From the NCBI GenBank assembly GCA_027347805.1, contig DAIEQP010000140.1:1-7577 (forward strand): a DNA stretch of 7,577 nt. The letters are read 5' to 3'. A program made the position numbers and the translations under genes. Each line of letters begins with the position of its first letter. Within the stretch, counting starts at the first letter, position 1. The notes under the pieces were generated by a model that searched no databases, had not been told where the DNA came from, and was given only the letters and a program-made list of their open reading frames with translations. The stretch is from Ignavibacteria bacterium. Lineage in GTDB: Bacteria; Bacteroidota; Ignavibacteria; Ignavibacteriales; Melioribacteraceae. This document shows positions 5,146 through 7,577 of this stretch, piece by piece.

Positions 5146-7577
5146 TTAGAATCTATCAAGAATCTGTTGTTCTTGAATGATTGCAATTTTCAAGATCTTG
5201 GTTGAACCAATCTCAGGCATTTCAACATGAACGATATACAAACCGCTAGCAACTGGAATTCCACCATCGTTAGCTAAGTTCCATGTTGTGTATGGGCTTG
5301 CATCATCTTTCTTAATTGTGTTAACAAGCTGACCAGCAAGGTTGAATATTCTCAATGTAGCTACTTTTGGCAAATGGCTGATTGTGATAAATCTTACGTA
5401 TTTATCAGTTTCGCGCGGGTTTGCACCATAGTAAGGATTTGGGAATGCATTGATTAATTCAACGTCTGATTTAGCTTTATCAGCACTGTATGTAACTGAA
5501 GGAGCTGTAAATGTAAACTTATCACCAGTTGTACCGGGTTGATTTGGTTTTGTTGATTCAATTCTGAAAATAGTACCTGTTTCAGGCATTTGAGAGTTCA
5601 CATTTGCTGGCCAATTGGCAGCACTTACTGAACCACCATTGAAATTAACAAGAACCAAACGAGCCATAATTTCTTTACCAACAGTAGTAGTATTTCCATC
5701 ATCAAATTTGCTGGCTACAGCTGCATCATAACCCTTTGTGCCTGGTGTATGGTCAGTAACATCGTAGATATAAATCCAGTCTGTTTCAGGATCATTATCA
5801 CCACCTGATACAGGGTGATCTTGTTTAGTAAGATTGAATTTACCATTTGCATCGGTATCATAAACTAATGCAACGCATTTGTAGTCATCTTTTGTATCAT
5901 TTGGAGTTCCAATACCTGTATTCCAAACTTCGAAAGGAACGTCTACAATTGCTCCGTCAGTAAATGCCATCTGAGCTTTACTTCCAGAAGCAGTGAAACG
6001 TATCTCATAATCGTAAGGAACAATTCTCGTAAAGTTGTCATTTCTGGCAACACGACCCAAGAATTTTGTATAAGAAGCATCGCCACCATCAGCAGTACTT
6101 CCACCAATTCCGGTAGCTCCAGTATGAATACCCCATAATGATGCATTTGTTTTTTGCTGACCGGCAACTGGTCTGTCGTTAACTCCGTTAGCAGCAGCAC
6201 CATCCAATGTTGGGAATCCATTTCCATTGAAAGCAAATGCACCCATGTTTGGAGTAGCTAATTTTCCACCAGAGTTTGCAGTAACTAAGAATCGTTTGAA
6301 ATCATTTGGTGCTCCTTTAACCTGAATTTGGAGACCATCAACGATTGGAGACTGACCTGCTTGATCTTGTGCCTGGTTGCTTAGTTTTGTAACTCCGGTT
6401 GTCTTATCAACCATTGACCATAAATTTTTACCACTAACAGTTGCAAATGTTACTTCGTAATTGTGTCCAGTTACCTGAGCAGGATTAATCAATACAGGAG
6501 TAACAGAACCATCACTTAATGATGCACCAGATGTATGAGCAACTGTAATTGCTGTAGCAGCTGTTGGTAATGTATAACCTGGATTTGAAGCTTGAGGAAC
6601 TACATCCAAAATTGTAAGAGGAGTTTCCAATACGTTTGGAACAGCGTTTGGATCAGGATTATATGCATATGCTGTAACAGCAAAATAATAGTGAGTTCCA
6701 TTTACAATTGGTGCATTACGAACTAGATCTTTTGTAATTTCAATTGATCTTGCAATACCGGTGTTCAAACCATGTTTTGTGAACTTTGTTGTTGAAGTTC
6801 CTGAAACCGGATCGAATACCAAGCTCTGGATATTTCCAACTAAGTCAACAAGATCATATGTTGCAACTTCTTTACCATCGGCAACAGTAGCACCAAGTTT
6901 TGGCAACTGATAAACTACATATCCCTGGAATTTATAACCAAGATTATTATAGCTTTCTGTTACATTATAAATATCAGGTCTGTCACCCCATACCAAAGTA
7001 ACTTTTTGGTCTAAAGCAGCGGCAGTAACCTGTGGAGCTTTAACTGCTGGTGGAACCTGGAAGAATACATTGTATGTATTTTGTAATTCAATATCATTGA
7101 ATTTAAGAAGACCAACAGCCTGTAAATTATTTACACCTGCTGTTGCGCCGGCAGCGAACTGGCCAACTACAACTTCCTGTGTATCTTTTGCAGCAAATGT
7201 GAATGGACCAGCAACCATACCTAAACGTCTGTCACCTGGTCTGTGAATAATACCGTCAATCCATCCGCGGCCTGTAATAGGATCACCGGAAAGAGTGAAT
7301 TTAGTATTTTTTCCAGTTGTTGGATCTTTAAATGGAACACCAGTTGTAGAAATTTTTCCGGTAAACAAGTTTTTCCAGTGCTGTGCACCAACTTTATCAC
7401 CTTGTGTAGGATCGCGGTAAACCGCATCACTATTGATGAAAAAGAAGAATGCAGACATTGGTAAGTTTTTGTAACCTGCTTTATATTTTCCTTTGAATAC
7501 TGCTTGTTCACTAGCTGTACCTTTTACAATTGGTCCCTGGAAGAAGTCGAAACCTGCAGCAGGAACGTTAGGACCAT
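5146..7577 (-). CDS. Large secreted protein with FnIII-like region and T9SS type A C-terminal sorting domain, 5' end outside window
   Basis: The frame is open to the right edge: 809 visible residues, 39 of them upstream of the internal Met at 7458, which is not the start. In visible numbering, 114-139 (GDRRLGMVAGPFTFAAKDTQE...) matches a segment common in large secreted Ignavibacteria-type proteins: GDRR, then a GPF and a DTQE-VV block. Residues about 175-330 (KAPQVTAAALDQKVTLVWGD ... YKFQGYVVYQL ... HYYFAVTAYAYNP) look like a fibronectin type III-like fold. The last 96 residues (714-809) are a T9SS type A sorting domain: FPNPYYG, then VRFITISHLPKVATLRIFNLAGQLV, WNL and PVASGLYIVHVEM. That domain sends the protein across the outer membrane by T9SS. 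The signal peptide and N-terminal part lie beyond the window. I see a single Cys, and no catalytic motif in the visible part, so its role (adhesin, S-layer-like or enzyme carrier) stays open. A PorV/PorQ-family barrel gene follows 20 nt downstream. Confidence 0.88.
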   Translation of the reverse strand, partial: GPNVPAAGFDFFQGPIVKGTASEQAVFKGKYKAGYKNLPMSAFFFFINSDAVYRDPTQGDKVGAQHWKNLFTGKISTTGVPFKDPTTGKNTKFTLSGDPITGRGWIDGIIHRPGDRRLGMVAGPFTFAAKDTQEVVVGQFAAGATAGVNNLQAVGLLKFNDIELQNTYNVFFQVPPAVKAPQVTAAALDQKVTLVWGDRPDIYNVTESYNNLGYKFQGYVVYQLPKLGATVADGKEVATYDLVDLVGNIQSLVFDPVSGTSTTKFTKHGLNTGIARSIEITKDLVRNAPIVNGTHYYFAVTAYAYNPDPNAVPNVLETPLTILDVVPQASNPGYTLPTAATAITVAHTSGASLSDGSVTPVLINPAQVTGHNYEVTFATVSGKNLWSMVDKTTGVTKLSNQAQDQAGQSPIVDGLQIQVKGAPNDFKRFLVTANSGGKLATPNMGAFAFNGNGFPTLDGAAANGVNDRPVAGQQKTNASLWGIHTGATGIGGSTADGGDASYTKFLGRVARNDNFTRIVPYDYEIRFTASGSKAQMAFTDGAIVDVPFEVWNTGIGTPNDTKDDYKCVALVYDTDANGKFNLTKQDHPVSGGDNDPETDWIYIYDVTDHTPGTKGYDAAVASKFDDGNTTTVGKEIMARLVLVNFNGGSVSAANWPANVNSQMPETGTIFRIESTKPNQPGTTGDKFTFTAPSVTYSADKAKSDVELINAFPNPYYGANPRETDKYVRFITISHLPKVATLRIFNLAGQLVNTIKKDDASPYTTWNLANDGGIPVASGLYIVHVEMPEIGSTKILKIAIIQEQQILDRF

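Noticed and set aside
7450..7458. ATG at 7458 as the start of the T9SS substrate
   Set aside because: The same frame stays open for 39 more codons to the window edge and encodes sensible sequence, with no ribosome site before this ATG. The gene is simply cut by the edge.
5943..7511. Alternative frames inside the T9SS substrate (5943-6242, 7221-7511, and a plus-strand frame at 7243-7464)
   Set aside because: Their translations are out-of-frame readings of the substrate with no family resemblance.
7575..7577. ATG at the very right edge on the minus strand
   Set aside because: It is one base out of the substrate's frame and meets a TAA after 17 codons.
1..7577. tRNA, rRNA, CRISPR array, insertion sequence, phage or defence genes
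   Set aside because: I saw no cloverleaf-like or rRNA sequence, no regularly spaced repeats, no terminal inverted repeats and no transposase or integrase motifs. Nearly all of the window is filled by the six genes described.

Overview
The window is one AT-rich stretch in which every supported gene lies on the minus strand, so transcription reads from high to low coordinates. The mix of genes suggests an Ignavibacteriota / Bacteroidota-Chlorobiota-group Gram-negative bacterium. It holds a very large secreted protein with a type IX secretion (T9SS) type A sorting domain, a PorV/PorQ-family outer-membrane barrel directly after it, a GWxTD-domain protein, and lipid A / LPS enzymes. That assignment is inferred from gene content, not from a marker gene.

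Unit 1 (7577 down to about 4042): the 5'-truncated T9SS substrate (809 visible residues, open to the right edge) is followed after 20-odd bases by a PorV/PorQ-family gene with a good Shine-Dalgarno. The unit closes with a strong intrinsic terminator at 4042-4074. It reads as a secreted or surface protein co-expressed with a barrel of the family that handles T9SS substrates.

Unit 2 (about 4030 down to 1, running off the left edge): four tightly packed genes. They are a small exported protein with degenerate YD-like (Rhs-like) repeats, an exported GWxTD-domain protein, a lipid A late acyltransferase of the LpxL/HtrB family, and a GT9 heptosyltransferase-like glycosyltransferase (3' end missing). 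The joints are an ATGA overlap or 14-nt gap, an 18-nt gap and a 13-nt overlap, so this looks like one translationally coupled operon. Two of its products build the lipid A/core part of LPS; the other two are exported proteins of unknown role. An envelope function for all four is a reasonable inference only.

No tRNA, rRNA, CRISPR array, insertion sequence or integrase was seen. The only sizeable intergenic stretch (about 3951-4093) holds the terminator, a weak promoter candidate and a short 7-bp tandem repeat. Points worth a second look are the substrate/PorV pairing, the uncharacterised YD-repeat/GWxTD pair inside an LPS operon, a terminator-like hairpin inside the lpxL-like coding sequence, a Tyr in place of the namesake Trp in the GWxTD motif, and 8-9 nt homopolymer runs in three of the envelope genes.
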